Below are positions 19,506-27,645 of a stretch of 61,490 bases of DNA, piece after piece. Source of the stretch: JBJXGV01 sp046160485 (GTDB lineage Bacteria; Orphanbacterota; Orphanbacteria; JBJXGV01); NCBI GenBank assembly GCA_046160485.1, contig JBJXGV010000056.1, forward strand, positions 1-61,490, written 5' to 3'. The translations under genes and the position numbers were made by a program. The notes beneath the pieces were generated by a model. That model was not told the origin of the DNA. It was given only the letters and a program-made list of their open reading frames with translations, and did no database searches. Numbering within the stretch: position 1 is the first letter of the stretch; each line of letters begins with the position of its first letter.

Positions 19506-19774
19506 CGCCGAACGACCACGCGGCGAGTCGCTACGTCGAGCGTGTCGCCGCGGCCGTGCGCGATGTTGCGGGGCTTCCCGCGGAGACACAGCTCGACGCG
19601 ACGACGCGTCTGGTCGGCGGCGGGCTCGCGCTCGACTCCGTCGTGCTGCTCGAGGTGTCGCTCGCGCTCGAAGCGGAGTTCGCCTGCCGCATCGACGAAG
19701 CGGATCTGCGCCCGCCGCACATCGACACGATCGGTTCGCTCGCGGCGCTCATCCGGGGAAAGAGCGGAGGCTGA
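19502..19774 (+). CDS. acyl carrier protein
   Basis: 90 residues with the four-helix carrier-protein pattern and the phosphopantetheine serine at 46 in GLALDSVVLLEV. The helix after it (ALEAEFACRIDEADL) is normal for ACPs. GTG start overlapping the previous stop by 4 bases; the AMP-ligase follows after 3 bases. A dedicated ACP inside a six-gene operon implies that an acyl or aminoacyl intermediate is held on this carrier, probably loaded by the ligase next door. Confidence 0.8.
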   Translation: MTPNDHAASRYVERVAAAVRDVAGLPAETQLDATTRLVGGGLALDSVVLLEVSLALEAEFACRIDEADLRPPHIDTIGSLAALIRGKSGG

Positions 19775-19777
19775 CGC

Positions 19778-21424
19778 GTGGCGGTGTTTGATTTCGCGGC
19801 GGTCGCCGCACGCTACGGCGAGGCGCCGGCGGTGCGCGATCGCGAGAGCGCGTTGTCGTATGCGGCGCTTGGCGAGCGCGTCGATGCGCGCGCGGGCGCT
19901 CTGCGGCGCGCGGGCCTCGCGCCGGGCGCCGGCACGCGCGTGGCGCTCGCGTGCGGCCGCGACATCGCGACGGTCGTCGATGCGCTCGCGCTCGTCGCGC
20001 TCGAGTGCGCGATCCTGCCGCACTCGGCGGCCGCGACGACCGAGGAGGCCGAGCGGCTCTTCGCGCGATTCCGGCCGGCGTGGATCGTGCGCGCGGAGGA
20101 CCGCGAGGCGGTGCGATGGAGTAACGCCGGCGCGGAGGGCGCAGCGCGAAAGCGCGCCAGCGCGGACGGCGATTCGCGCGGAAACGCGCGCGCGAGCGGC
20201 GCGAGCGAATCACACGCGAGCCTCATCGACGCGCTTTCGCCGCACGAGATCGCGCTCGCGCTTCCATCGAGCGGCTCGACGGGAACGCCGAAGCTCATCC
20301 TCATCAGTCCATCGCAGCTTCGCGAGCGGATCGAACTGCGGGCGAGGTCGATCGGCCTGCGCGAGAACGAGCGAATGCTCGCGGTGATTCCGTTCGACCA
20401 CGGCTACGGGTTCACGAACGTGATGCTCGGCACTCTGGCGCACGGCATGTCGCTGGTCATCGTCGAGACGCCCGACCCGCGGCAGTCGCCGCACCCTCGC
20501 GCGGTGATCGACGCATTGCATCTGTACGAAGCGACGCTCATGCCGGCGCCGCCGATCCTGCTCGATCTGATGACGAGGTTCGCACGGTCGGATCGCGCGG
20601 ATGCCGGGCGCGAGGGCGCTCGCGCCGGAGGCATCGCGTCTGCGCGCCAGAGAGCGGGTGCGGGCGTTTCGGCGCGTGCGCTCATGCCGCTTTCGTTGCG
20701 CGCGGCGATCTCGGTCGGGAGCGCGCTGTCGCGCGAGGTGCACGCGGCGTTCACCGAAACGTTCGGTGTTCCGCTATGGCAGAGCTACGGCGCGAGCGAG
20801 GTCGGGCCCGCGATCATCAACAAGAGCGGCGTTGCGGACGGCGATCTGCTCGCGCTTGGCGAGCCGGTCGACGGCGTCGAAGTCTGGATCTGCGGAGAAT
20901 CGGGCGAGCCGCTCGCCGATGGCGAAGAGGGCGAGATCGTCATCCGCTCGCCGGGAATCGCGCACGGTTACGAGGACGACGCCGACGGCGCGCTCATCGC
21001 GTCGTCGCGTTTCGAGGGCGGTGTTTTCTTCACGGGCGATTTCGGCGTGCGCGAAGACGGCGCGTTTCGCTTTCGCGGGCGCCGCAAGGTGATGATTGCC
21101 GTCAGCGGCCGCAAGGTGGATCCGATCGAAGTAGAGGCGGTGCTGATGCGGCACGAAGGAATCGCCGATGCGGCCGTCACGGCACACATCGAGCCGGGTG
21201 GCCGCGAGGTCGTCAAGGCGATCGTCGTTGCGCGCGCAGTGCGCGCCGCGGACGCTGCGCAAGCCGCCGGCGCCGCCGCCGCGTCGCCGTCACCGCTCGG
21301 CGCGATCGACGTGACCGATTTCTGCGTGCGCCACCTCGCGGCGTACAAGGTTCCGCGCATCGTCGAGTTCCGCGAGTCGCTCCCGCGCAATGCGCTCGGG
21401 AAGCTCCTGCGCGCACGGCTGTGA
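19778..21424 (+). CDS. AMP-dependent acyl/aryl ligase (ANL superfamily)
   Basis: 548-residue adenylating enzyme. Core motifs in order: SSGSTGTPK (P-loop-like A3), SYGASEVGP (A5), FFTGDFGV (A7), RRKVMIAVSGRKVDPIEVE (A8 hinge) and the C-terminal PRNALGKLLR with the catalytic lysine. It should activate a carboxylate and transfer it to the adjacent ACP or to CoA. GTG start with GCGGAGG at 19764-19770. Two low-complexity Ala/Arg/Ser/Gly inserts (about 20115-20220 and 20580-20690) interrupt the N-terminal domain where homologues are compact. Substrate cannot be predicted. Confidence 0.85.
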   Translation: MAVFDFAAVAARYGEAPAVRDRESALSYAALGERVDARAGALRRAGLAPGAGTRVALACGRDIATVVDALALVALECAILPHSAAATTEEAERLFARFRPAWIVRAEDREAVRWSNAGAEGAARKRASADGDSRGNARASGASESHASLIDALSPHEIALALPSSGSTGTPKLILISPSQLRERIELRARSIGLRENERMLAVIPFDHGYGFTNVMLGTLAHGMSLVIVETPDPRQSPHPRAVIDALHLYEATLMPAPPILLDLMTRFARSDRADAGREGARAGGIASARQRAGAGVSARALMPLSLRAAISVGSALSREVHAAFTETFGVPLWQSYGASEVGPAIINKSGVADGDLLALGEPVDGVEVWICGESGEPLADGEEGEIVIRSPGIAHGYEDDADGALIASSRFEGGVFFTGDFGVREDGAFRFRGRRKVMIAVSGRKVDPIEVEAVLMRHEGIADAAVTAHIEPGGREVVKAIVVARAVRAADAAQAAGAAAASPSPLGAIDVTDFCVRHLAAYKVPRIVEFRESLPRNALGKLLRARL

Positions 21425-21431
21425 GCGTCTC

Positions 21432-22373
21432 GTGAGCAAGTCGCTCGAGCGGCAGCCGTGGACCGCGCGCATCCACGTACTCGGCACGAACGCACTGTTG
21501 CGAATGCCGCCGCGCGCGGCGCTCGCGGCGCTCGACGCGGCAGGTGTCGCGAAGTACGCCGCGGTTGGCGAGCGCGTGCGAAGCGACGTGCGGCGCGGCT
21601 ACGAGGGTTACGCGGCGTTGACGGGCGCGCGTCTTGATGCACGCGCGATGACGCGTGCGCTGTGGCGCGCGTGGCCGACCCGCCGCGAGGCGCCCGCGCT
21701 TGTGCGCTTCGGCAGCGACGCGTTTGTGTGCGAGGTCGTGCATGTCGGCGGCTGGGAGCATGTCGCCGCCGCGCTCGCGGCAGGGCGCGGCGCTGTGATC
21801 GCGGGGGTGCACGCGGGTTGCGGCTCGCTCCCGGCGGCGTGGGCGTCGCGCAGCGGCGCGCGCGTGATGACCATCCGCTCGGCCGCGCTGAAGCGACACG
21901 CCGGCACGCCGCGAGCGCCGCACATTTTCTACGGCACCGAACCGACACTCATCGATTACGGGCTCGGCGGCGGTGCGGAAGCCAGCGCCCTGAAGCACGG
22001 GCTCGATCTCTTGCGTGCGGGCGGCATCATCGCCGCGCTCGTCGATCACCGGCACGCCGGAAGAAACCTCAGCGCGACGGTGTTTGGCCAGCCGGTCGTG
22101 TACCGCTCGAGCTTCCTTGAGGCGGCGCGCATGGGGCGCGCGCCGATCATCCCCGCATTCGCGACCGCGTCGCCGCGCGGGTTTCGCATCGACTACCATC
22201 CCGGCGTCTGCGTCGCGTGCGCGGACGACCTCGCCGCATTCGCGCAGCACTTCGCCGCGCTGCACGAGCAATTTCTGCGCGACGAACCCGAGCAGCTGAG
22301 TTTCGTCGGCTTCGAGACGCAGCTTTTCTGCCCGTGGGCGCTGCCGAGCCTCAACATGCGGTTCCAGCGGTAG
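21432..22373 (+). CDS. LpxL/HtrB-like lysophospholipid acyltransferase, atypical active site
   Basis: 313 residues with overall resemblance to the LpxL-type acyltransferases: RRGYEGYAALTG, AVIAGVHAGCGSLPAAWASRSG, and late IIPAFATASPRGFRI. In this family the catalytic motif is HxxxxD/E; here the equivalent is HAGCGS, keeping the histidine but lacking the acidic residue four positions on, so transfer activity may be altered or lost. GTG 21432 is 8 bases after the ligase stop. Together with the ACP and ligase it suggests acylation of a lipid headgroup or amine (inference). Confidence 0.6.
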   Translation: MSKSLERQPWTARIHVLGTNALLRMPPRAALAALDAAGVAKYAAVGERVRSDVRRGYEGYAALTGARLDARAMTRALWRAWPTRREAPALVRFGSDAFVCEVVHVGGWEHVAAALAAGRGAVIAGVHAGCGSLPAAWASRSGARVMTIRSAALKRHAGTPRAPHIFYGTEPTLIDYGLGGGAEASALKHGLDLLRAGGIIAALVDHRHAGRNLSATVFGQPVVYRSSFLEAARMGRAPIIPAFATASPRGFRIDYHPGVCVACADDLAAFAQHFAALHEQFLRDEPEQLSFVGFETQLFCPWALPSLNMRFQR

Positions 22374-22375
22374 TG

Positions 22376-23152
22376 ATGCGTCTTCAGCTTCTGCGGCGAA
22401 TCGGGTTGGCGTCGGTCGCGCGGTGGTTGAATCGCGCGAGCAAGCGCCGCTATTGGGAAGAGGCGTGGGGGCGCGACGACTACGCGCCGCCGTGGCTCGG
22501 GCGCGGCGTGGCTGCGGAGGTCGTCGCGGCGGTGCGCGACGGATGGTTCGCGCGCGGCGGTGCGGCGCTCGACATCGGCTGCGGCCAGGGTGAGATCGTC
22601 GCGTGGCTCGCGGAGCAAGGCTTCGACGTCGTCGGCGTCGACATCTCGGAGGCGGCGCTCGCGCGCGGGCGCGCGCTCGTCGGCGCGAGCCGCGCGCGCG
22701 AGGCGAGCAGCGCGAATCGCGCGAGTAGCGCACGCAGCACGAACGGCGCCGCGCGCGCGGAGTTTCGCCGCGTCGACATCTGCGCGCCCGCGCCGTCGTC
22801 CCTCGAACCCAACCGCTTCGCGATCCTCATCGATCGCGGCTGCTTTCATCAAATCGCCGACGAAGATCTTCCCGCGTTCGCGGCGAACGTGGTGCGTGTC
22901 GCCGCGCCGGACGCGCGCTTCTTGCTCTTCGTGAAGGCGTTTCGCGGCGCGGCCGCAGGCGACGCGGGCGATGCGGCGGCCGAACGCGCGCGGCACATCG
23001 CGCGCGTCGAGGGCGCGCTCGGCGCGGCGTTCGCGATCGAGCGCGTCACCGACACCGCGCTCGACGCCGATGAAGGCCGCGTCGCCGAGCGCCGCCTCCC
23101 CGGCCTCGTTTTCTGGATGACGCGCCGCCCCTTGCGCGAAGCACACGCATGA
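22376..23152 (+). CDS. class I SAM-dependent methyltransferase
   Basis: 258 residues with motif I ALDIGCGQGEIVAWLAEQG (about residues 63-81), the acidic end of strand 2 in VVGVDIS, and the later RFAILIDRGCFHQI. It resembles thiopurine/tellurite-type small-molecule methyltransferases. The start ATG lies 2 bases after the preceding stop, so it is the last gene of the operon. An Ala/Ser/Arg/Asn-rich insert at about 22680-22765 follows strand 2. The acceptor is unknown but presumably the product of this operon. Confidence 0.8.
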   Translation: MRLQLLRRIGLASVARWLNRASKRRYWEEAWGRDDYAPPWLGRGVAAEVVAAVRDGWFARGGAALDIGCGQGEIVAWLAEQGFDVVGVDISEAALARGRALVGASRAREASSANRASSARSTNGAARAEFRRVDICAPAPSSLEPNRFAILIDRGCFHQIADEDLPAFAANVVRVAAPDARFLLFVKAFRGAAAGDAGDAAAERARHIARVEGALGAAFAIERVTDTALDADEGRVAERRLPGLVFWMTRRPLREAHA

Positions 23153-23197
23153 ACTCATCAATCTGACGGGAGCACCAAAGAAAGGAGCGTCGATCAC

Positions 23198-23920
23198 ATG
23201 ACAACAGCACTGATTCTGGCAGCCATGATGTGTCTCGGATCTGCCGCTGCGCACGCCGCGCCGGCACCTGCGGCCGCGCCCGCACCGGCGGCCACGCCAG
23301 CCGCCCCTGCGACGCCAGCCGCACCAGCAGCACCATCCGCCCCTGCCGCCGCGCCGGACGCCAATCCTTCGAAGGATCCCTTCACGTTCAGCACGCTGAC
23401 CGGCTGGCGCTCCGAGCGCATTCCCTTCCCGCTCGAGTTCGCGCCGAGCCTCGCGTACACGGGTTTCGAAGAGCTGCGTTTCGCGCCCGGCATGTTCGAT
23501 CCGAAGTCCGACACGTATTTCACATACGCATTCTTCTGGTGGATCGACGGAGAGATCGCACCGACGCGCGAGCAACTCGAGAAGGACCTCGTCCTCTACT
23601 TCCGTGGGTTGAGTGATTCCGTCGCGGCGTCGCGCGAACTGAAGGTCGACACCGACAAGGTGACGGCGCGCGTGTTTCAAGTGATGGCATTCGGCCGGCC
23701 GAAGACCGACGCGACGCCGCGCTACCGCGCCGCGGTCAAAACGCCCGACGCGTTCAACGACGGCGCGATCGTCACGCTCAACATGGAGATCACAAGCCAG
23801 TACTGCGCGAGCGCGAAACACACCTGCGTCTTCTTCTGCGCGTCGCCGCAACCCTACGAACGCGACGAATGGGACACGCTCTGGACGATCCGCAATCTGT
23901 TCCAGTGCGCCGAGCCGTAG
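23198..23920 (+). CDS. secreted protein of unknown function with Ala/Pro linker
   Basis: 240 residues: signal peptide MTTALILAAMMCLGSAAAHA, a 35-residue Ala/Pro-rich linker (a GC-rich short-unit repeat), then a globular domain of about 180 residues rich in aromatic residues (YFTYAFFWWIDGEI). Cysteines near the C-terminus could form disulfides. AGGAG lies 10 bases before the ATG. It sits alone, 45 bases after the methyltransferase gene. I recognise no family. Confidence 0.6.
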   Translation: MTTALILAAMMCLGSAAAHAAPAPAAAPAPAATPAAPATPAAPAAPSAPAAAPDANPSKDPFTFSTLTGWRSERIPFPLEFAPSLAYTGFEELRFAPGMFDPKSDTYFTYAFFWWIDGEIAPTREQLEKDLVLYFRGLSDSVAASRELKVDTDKVTARVFQVMAFGRPKTDATPRYRAAVKTPDAFNDGAIVTLNMEITSQYCASAKHTCVFFCASPQPYERDEWDTLWTIRNLFQCAEP

Positions 23921-24029
23921 GACGGCGATCGGCACCGTCGCTGCCGCCATGCCACCGCGGCTGCCGCGGTTATCGCGCTGCGTCTGCCCTTCGCCTCCAC
24001 TGCCGCGGGCGATCTGATATCCTCCGGCT

Positions 24030-24587
24030 ATGGCCGACACCGATGACGTTCGCAATCTACTCGCGGGCGTCCGCCAGGGCAGGTCGGGGGATTGGGATCG
24101 CCTCTTCGACCTCGTGTACGAAGACCTCCGCCGGATCGCGAGGCACCACCTGCGCGGTCAGCGAACGGGCACGCTCGGCACGACGGCCATCGTCAACGAG
24201 GCCTACATTCGTCTCGCCGGCGCCGAGGGGCCGTGGGAGGATCGCGCGCACTTCTTCGCCGTTGCGTCGCGCGCGATGCGCCAGATTCTCGTCAGCCAGG
24301 CGCGCCGGAAGCTAGCGCTGAAGCGCGGCGGCGGCGCGGGCGCCACGGAACTCGACGATGATCACGGCGCCACGGACCCGATGATTGCCGAAGTCGTGGA
24401 GTTGGACGAGGCGCTCGAGCAGTTGGCCAAACTCAACGAGCGTCTCGCGCGCATCGTGGAGCTTCGCTTCTTCGGCGATCTGACGGTCGAGGAGACGGCG
24501 GAAGCGCTCGGCGTCACGGATCGCACGGTGCGCCGCGAGTGGCGCAAGGCGCGATCGTTCCTGCACGACCGGCTGCGCGAGCGCTAG
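24030..24587 (+). CDS. ECF sigma factor (kinase-associated, TIGR02999-like)
   Basis: 185-residue sigma-70 family ECF factor. Region 2 has IVNEAYIRLAG and HFFAVASRAMRQILVSQARRK; region 4 has LTVEETAEALGVTDRTVRREWRKARSFL. This matches the ECF group found beside Ser/Thr kinases in Planctomycetes, Acidobacteria and relatives, where phosphorylation rather than an anti-sigma factor is thought to control activity. No anti-sigma gene follows; instead a TPR kinase converges on it (24661). No Shine-Dalgarno; TATCCT ends 6 bases before the ATG, suggesting leaderless translation. Confidence 0.9.
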   Translation: MADTDDVRNLLAGVRQGRSGDWDRLFDLVYEDLRRIARHHLRGQRTGTLGTTAIVNEAYIRLAGAEGPWEDRAHFFAVASRAMRQILVSQARRKLALKRGGGAGATELDDDHGATDPMIAEVVELDEALEQLAKLNERLARIVELRFFGDLTVEETAEALGVTDRTVRREWRKARSFLHDRLRER

Positions 24588-24660
24588 AGCGCCGGCGCGG
24601 CCTGCCGCGGCGCGCGCCGCCAGCGCCACCCGCGAACCGACTGACCGCGCGGGGCGGTTT

Positions 24661-27363
24661 CTACGGCGAGGAGTCTTCCGCCTTCTCGAGCACCCTCTGC
24701 ACCGCAGCTTCGTCGCCGAGGTGCCGAAGCAGCACGACCAGTGAATCTCGGGTTTCCACGATGCGCGGGTCGTCCGTCTCAAATCTGCTCGTTCGAATCG
24801 CGAGTGCGCGCTCGAACAGCGGGCGGGCCGTCTCGCCTTGTCCGAGCCGCTGCAGCGTGATGCCCAGTTCATGGAGGCTTTCGGACACGAGGTGGTGATC
24901 GGCTCCCAGCGCCGCTTCTCGAATCGCGAGCGAGCGCTCCAGAAGCGCTCGCGCCTGCCCAGGGTCGCCGGTATCGCGCAATAGGATCCCAAGCCCGAGA
25001 AGCGGCCTCGCCACGTCTGCGTGAGTGGGGCCGAGCGCGGTCTCGTAGATTCGAATCGTTCGCTCGTAGAGCCGCCGCGCCTCCGCGACGTCTCCGGTGG
25101 CCTCGAGAAGGAGCGCGAGATTGCTCGCCGTCTGGCCGACATTCGGGTGGTTCTCGCCGAGCGCTCGCTCTCGCATCGCGAGGGCCCGCTCGTAGAGGGG
25201 CCGCGCCGCCTCGAGATCGCCCATCGTGTGAAGCAGCCCCGCGAGGTTGTTCACGCTCGAGGAGACCTCGGGGTGGTCGGGCCCGAATGCACGCTCTCGG
25301 ATCGCCAGGGCGCGCTCGTAGAGCCGGCGCGCGCTCTCGTAGTCGCGCGTCGCCCATGCGACGTTCGCCAGGTTGTTGAGCCCGAGGGCGACGTCGGGAT
25401 GTTCGGCACCGAGCGTCTTCTCGGTGATCGTCATCGCACGCTCGTGAGCCGCGCGCGCCGCTTCGTAGTCACCGGCCTCGAAGGCGAGGACCCCGAGCCC
25501 AGTGAGGCTCCGCGCCACGTCGGGGTGGTCGGGCTGTAGCGCCTTCTCGCGGATCGCGATCGCTCGTTCCCAACAGGCACGGGCCTCCGCCGGCTCTCCG
25601 CTTTTCCAGAAGACGCTCGCCAGGTTGTGCACGCTGTGCGCGACGTCGGGGTGCGCGGGACCCAGCGCTCGCTCCTGGATCGCGATCGCGCGCTCCAGAT
25701 GCGACCGCGCGTCGGCGTATTCGCCGGCCAAGCGGAGCATACTTCCCAGCGCGTTCAAGCTTTGCGCGACTCGCGGATCGTCCGGGCCGAGTGCTTCCTC
25801 CTGAATCGCGAGCGCCTGCTCGAGCAGGGGTCTGGCCTGTTCGTAGTGCCCGAGTTCGCTGTAGGCGGTTCCCATCGAGATCATGAGCCGGCCCTGCACC
25901 AGCGGCTGCTCGGGGAACTCCGCGTCGATTGTGCGCGCGCCTTGGTCGAGGACCTCGCGCACGGTTACCTCGCGCCCCAACTTGCGCGGGTCGAGCGCTC
26001 CCAACATGTCCGAGAGGAATCGAGTCACCGCGTCGGACTCGTCGCGCGCTCGCTCCGCCACTGTGCGCGCCTTCATCGCCACGTCCGCCTGCCAGGCGAT
26101 TCCCAGCACGCCAGCGACGAGGGCGACGGCCACCGCGGAGCCTGCTGCCACGCCGACACGGTGCCGTCGAACGAACTTGCGAATCCGGTAGGCCGCGGTC
26201 GGTTCGCGCGCCGCGACCGGCAGCGAGCGCCGGTGCCGCTCGAGGTCCGCGCGTAGATCTTCGACGGACGCGTAGCGCTCGTCGGGCTTCTTCTGCAGCG
26301 CCTTGCGCAAGATGTTGTCGAGATCACCGCGCATTCTGCGGCGAAGCCCCGCCGGCTCGGTGCCGCGGCGGCGCGCGATCTCCTCGCTTGTTTCCGTCTG
26401 CGTGCCGCGCGCGGCGGCGGCGCTCGGGTCGGGCGTCTCTTGTTCGAGGATCGCGCGGGCCAACTCGATCGAGCGCGTGGTCTCGCCGTGCGGGTTGTGC
26501 CCCGTCAGCAGGAGATAGAGAAGTACGCCGAGCGCGTAGACGTCGGTCGCGGTCGACGTCGGCTCCCCGAGAATCTGCTCGGGCGCGGCGTACGCCGGCG
26601 TGAGGAAACCGCTCGTTCGCTGCGCGTTCTCGCTCTCGCCGGCCTCCGCATCGACCACCTTCGCGATCCCGAAGTCGAGGAGCTTGACCGTGCCGTCCGG
26701 CGTCACGAGTACGTTGCTCGGTTTCAGATCGCGGTGCACGACGAGGTTTCTGTGCGCGTGCCCGACGGCGCGGCATACGAAATCGAAGAGATCGATCCGC
26801 TCGTCGACGCCCAGCCGCCTGGCGTCGCAGTCGTCGTGGATCGGCCGCCCCTCGACGTACTCCATCGCGAAGTAGGGCGCGCCGTCGTCGGTGGCGCCGC
26901 CGTCGTAGAGCGCGGCGATGTTCGGATGGCGCAGGCGCGCGAGGATGCGCCGCTCGTGGCGGAAGCGTTCGACGATCTCCGCGCGGTTCATCCCGCCGCG
27001 AATGATCTTGAGTGCGACGAGTTGGTCGAACTCGCCGTCCGCGCGCTCCGCGAGCAGCACCTCGCCCATGCCGCCGCGGCCGAGTTCCCGCACGACGCGA
27101 TAAGGGCCGATGCGTGCTCCGCTCGCGGCGGAGGCCGGGGCGCGCTCGTCGTCCATCACCCGCTGCGCGAGCGGCGCGATCCCGCGATCCAGGATCCCCT
27201 CGGTGTCGTCCGAGTCCGCGCTGAGGAGCCGCTCAATGCGCGGGAGCAGCGCGGCGTCGGCGCCCGAAAGTTCGTCGAGGCGCGCCGCGCGCTCTCCCGC
27301 CGGGAGGTCGAGGAGTTCGTCGAGGATCGCCTCGATTCGATTCCAACTCGCGGGGTCGGTCAA
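24661..27363 (-). CDS. Ser/Thr protein kinase with C-terminal TPR domain
   Basis: 900 residues from a TTG start with GGAGG upstream. An N-terminal helical region precedes a kinase domain (about 87-370): glycine loop GRGGMG, ATP lysine 119 in VALKII, HRDLKPSN with Asp212, DFG Asp230 and APEQ. One transmembrane helix (about 410-430, AAGSAVAVALVAGVLGIAW) is followed by about ten kinesin-light-chain-type TPR units of 42 residues (ALGPDHP-like repeats), probably extracytoplasmic or partner-binding. It converges with the ECF sigma gene; such kinases are the likely modifiers of the sigma factor (family knowledge plus inference). Confidence 0.92.
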   Translation of the reverse strand: MTDPASWNRIEAILDELLDLPAGERAARLDELSGADAALLPRIERLLSADSDDTEGILDRGIAPLAQRVMDDERAPASAASGARIGPYRVVRELGRGGMGEVLLAERADGEFDQLVALKIIRGGMNRAEIVERFRHERRILARLRHPNIAALYDGGATDDGAPYFAMEYVEGRPIHDDCDARRLGVDERIDLFDFVCRAVGHAHRNLVVHRDLKPSNVLVTPDGTVKLLDFGIAKVVDAEAGESENAQRTSGFLTPAYAAPEQILGEPTSTATDVYALGVLLYLLLTGHNPHGETTRSIELARAILEQETPDPSAAAARGTQTETSEEIARRRGTEPAGLRRRMRGDLDNILRKALQKKPDERYASVEDLRADLERHRRSLPVAAREPTAAYRIRKFVRRHRVGVAAGSAVAVALVAGVLGIAWQADVAMKARTVAERARDESDAVTRFLSDMLGALDPRKLGREVTVREVLDQGARTIDAEFPEQPLVQGRLMISMGTAYSELGHYEQARPLLEQALAIQEEALGPDDPRVAQSLNALGSMLRLAGEYADARSHLERAIAIQERALGPAHPDVAHSVHNLASVFWKSGEPAEARACWERAIAIREKALQPDHPDVARSLTGLGVLAFEAGDYEAARAAHERAMTITEKTLGAEHPDVALGLNNLANVAWATRDYESARRLYERALAIRERAFGPDHPEVSSSVNNLAGLLHTMGDLEAARPLYERALAMRERALGENHPNVGQTASNLALLLEATGDVAEARRLYERTIRIYETALGPTHADVARPLLGLGILLRDTGDPGQARALLERSLAIREAALGADHHLVSESLHELGITLQRLGQGETARPLFERALAIRTSRFETDDPRIVETRDSLVVLLRHLGDEAAVQRVLEKAEDSSP

Positions 27364-27493
27364 CGGGCACCTCCGGATTCGGGGTCGCGCGCGAGCCTAA
27401 CAGACCGAAGCACGCCACCGCACGCGCCGTCGCGCGAGGGCGGCGCGGCCGGCCGAAACGCCGCTCGGATCACAAGTACGCGCAAGCGGCTGC

Positions 27494-27523
27494 AAACCGG
27501 ACACGCCGGCCGATGTCCGGTTT
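27494..27523. promoter_or_regulatory. perfect 10-base inverted repeat upstream of 27646 gene
   Basis: AAACCGGACA (27494-27503) and TGTCCGGTTT (27514-27523) separated by 10 bases, 123 bases before the secreted-protein start. The arm TGTCCGGTTT recurs at 33883-33892 before the 33963 gene. It could be a regulator-binding site or a leader hairpin. Confidence 0.45.
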
Positions 27524-27645
27524 CGAGGCGCGCCTGCGTTTCCCGGTGGCAGAACCCGGCCGCGCGTTCCGCCGGCGCGAGACCGAAGGCCCAAGACAAG
27601 GCCCACGACAAGTCTCGCGACGAGTCGCACTACCAGGAGACCGAC

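Noticed and set aside
27480..27560. Cyclic-di-GMP riboswitch-like leader (GCAAACCGG context)
   Set aside because: The conserved second-stem bases of the GEMM aptamer are missing; only the inverted repeat itself can be supported.
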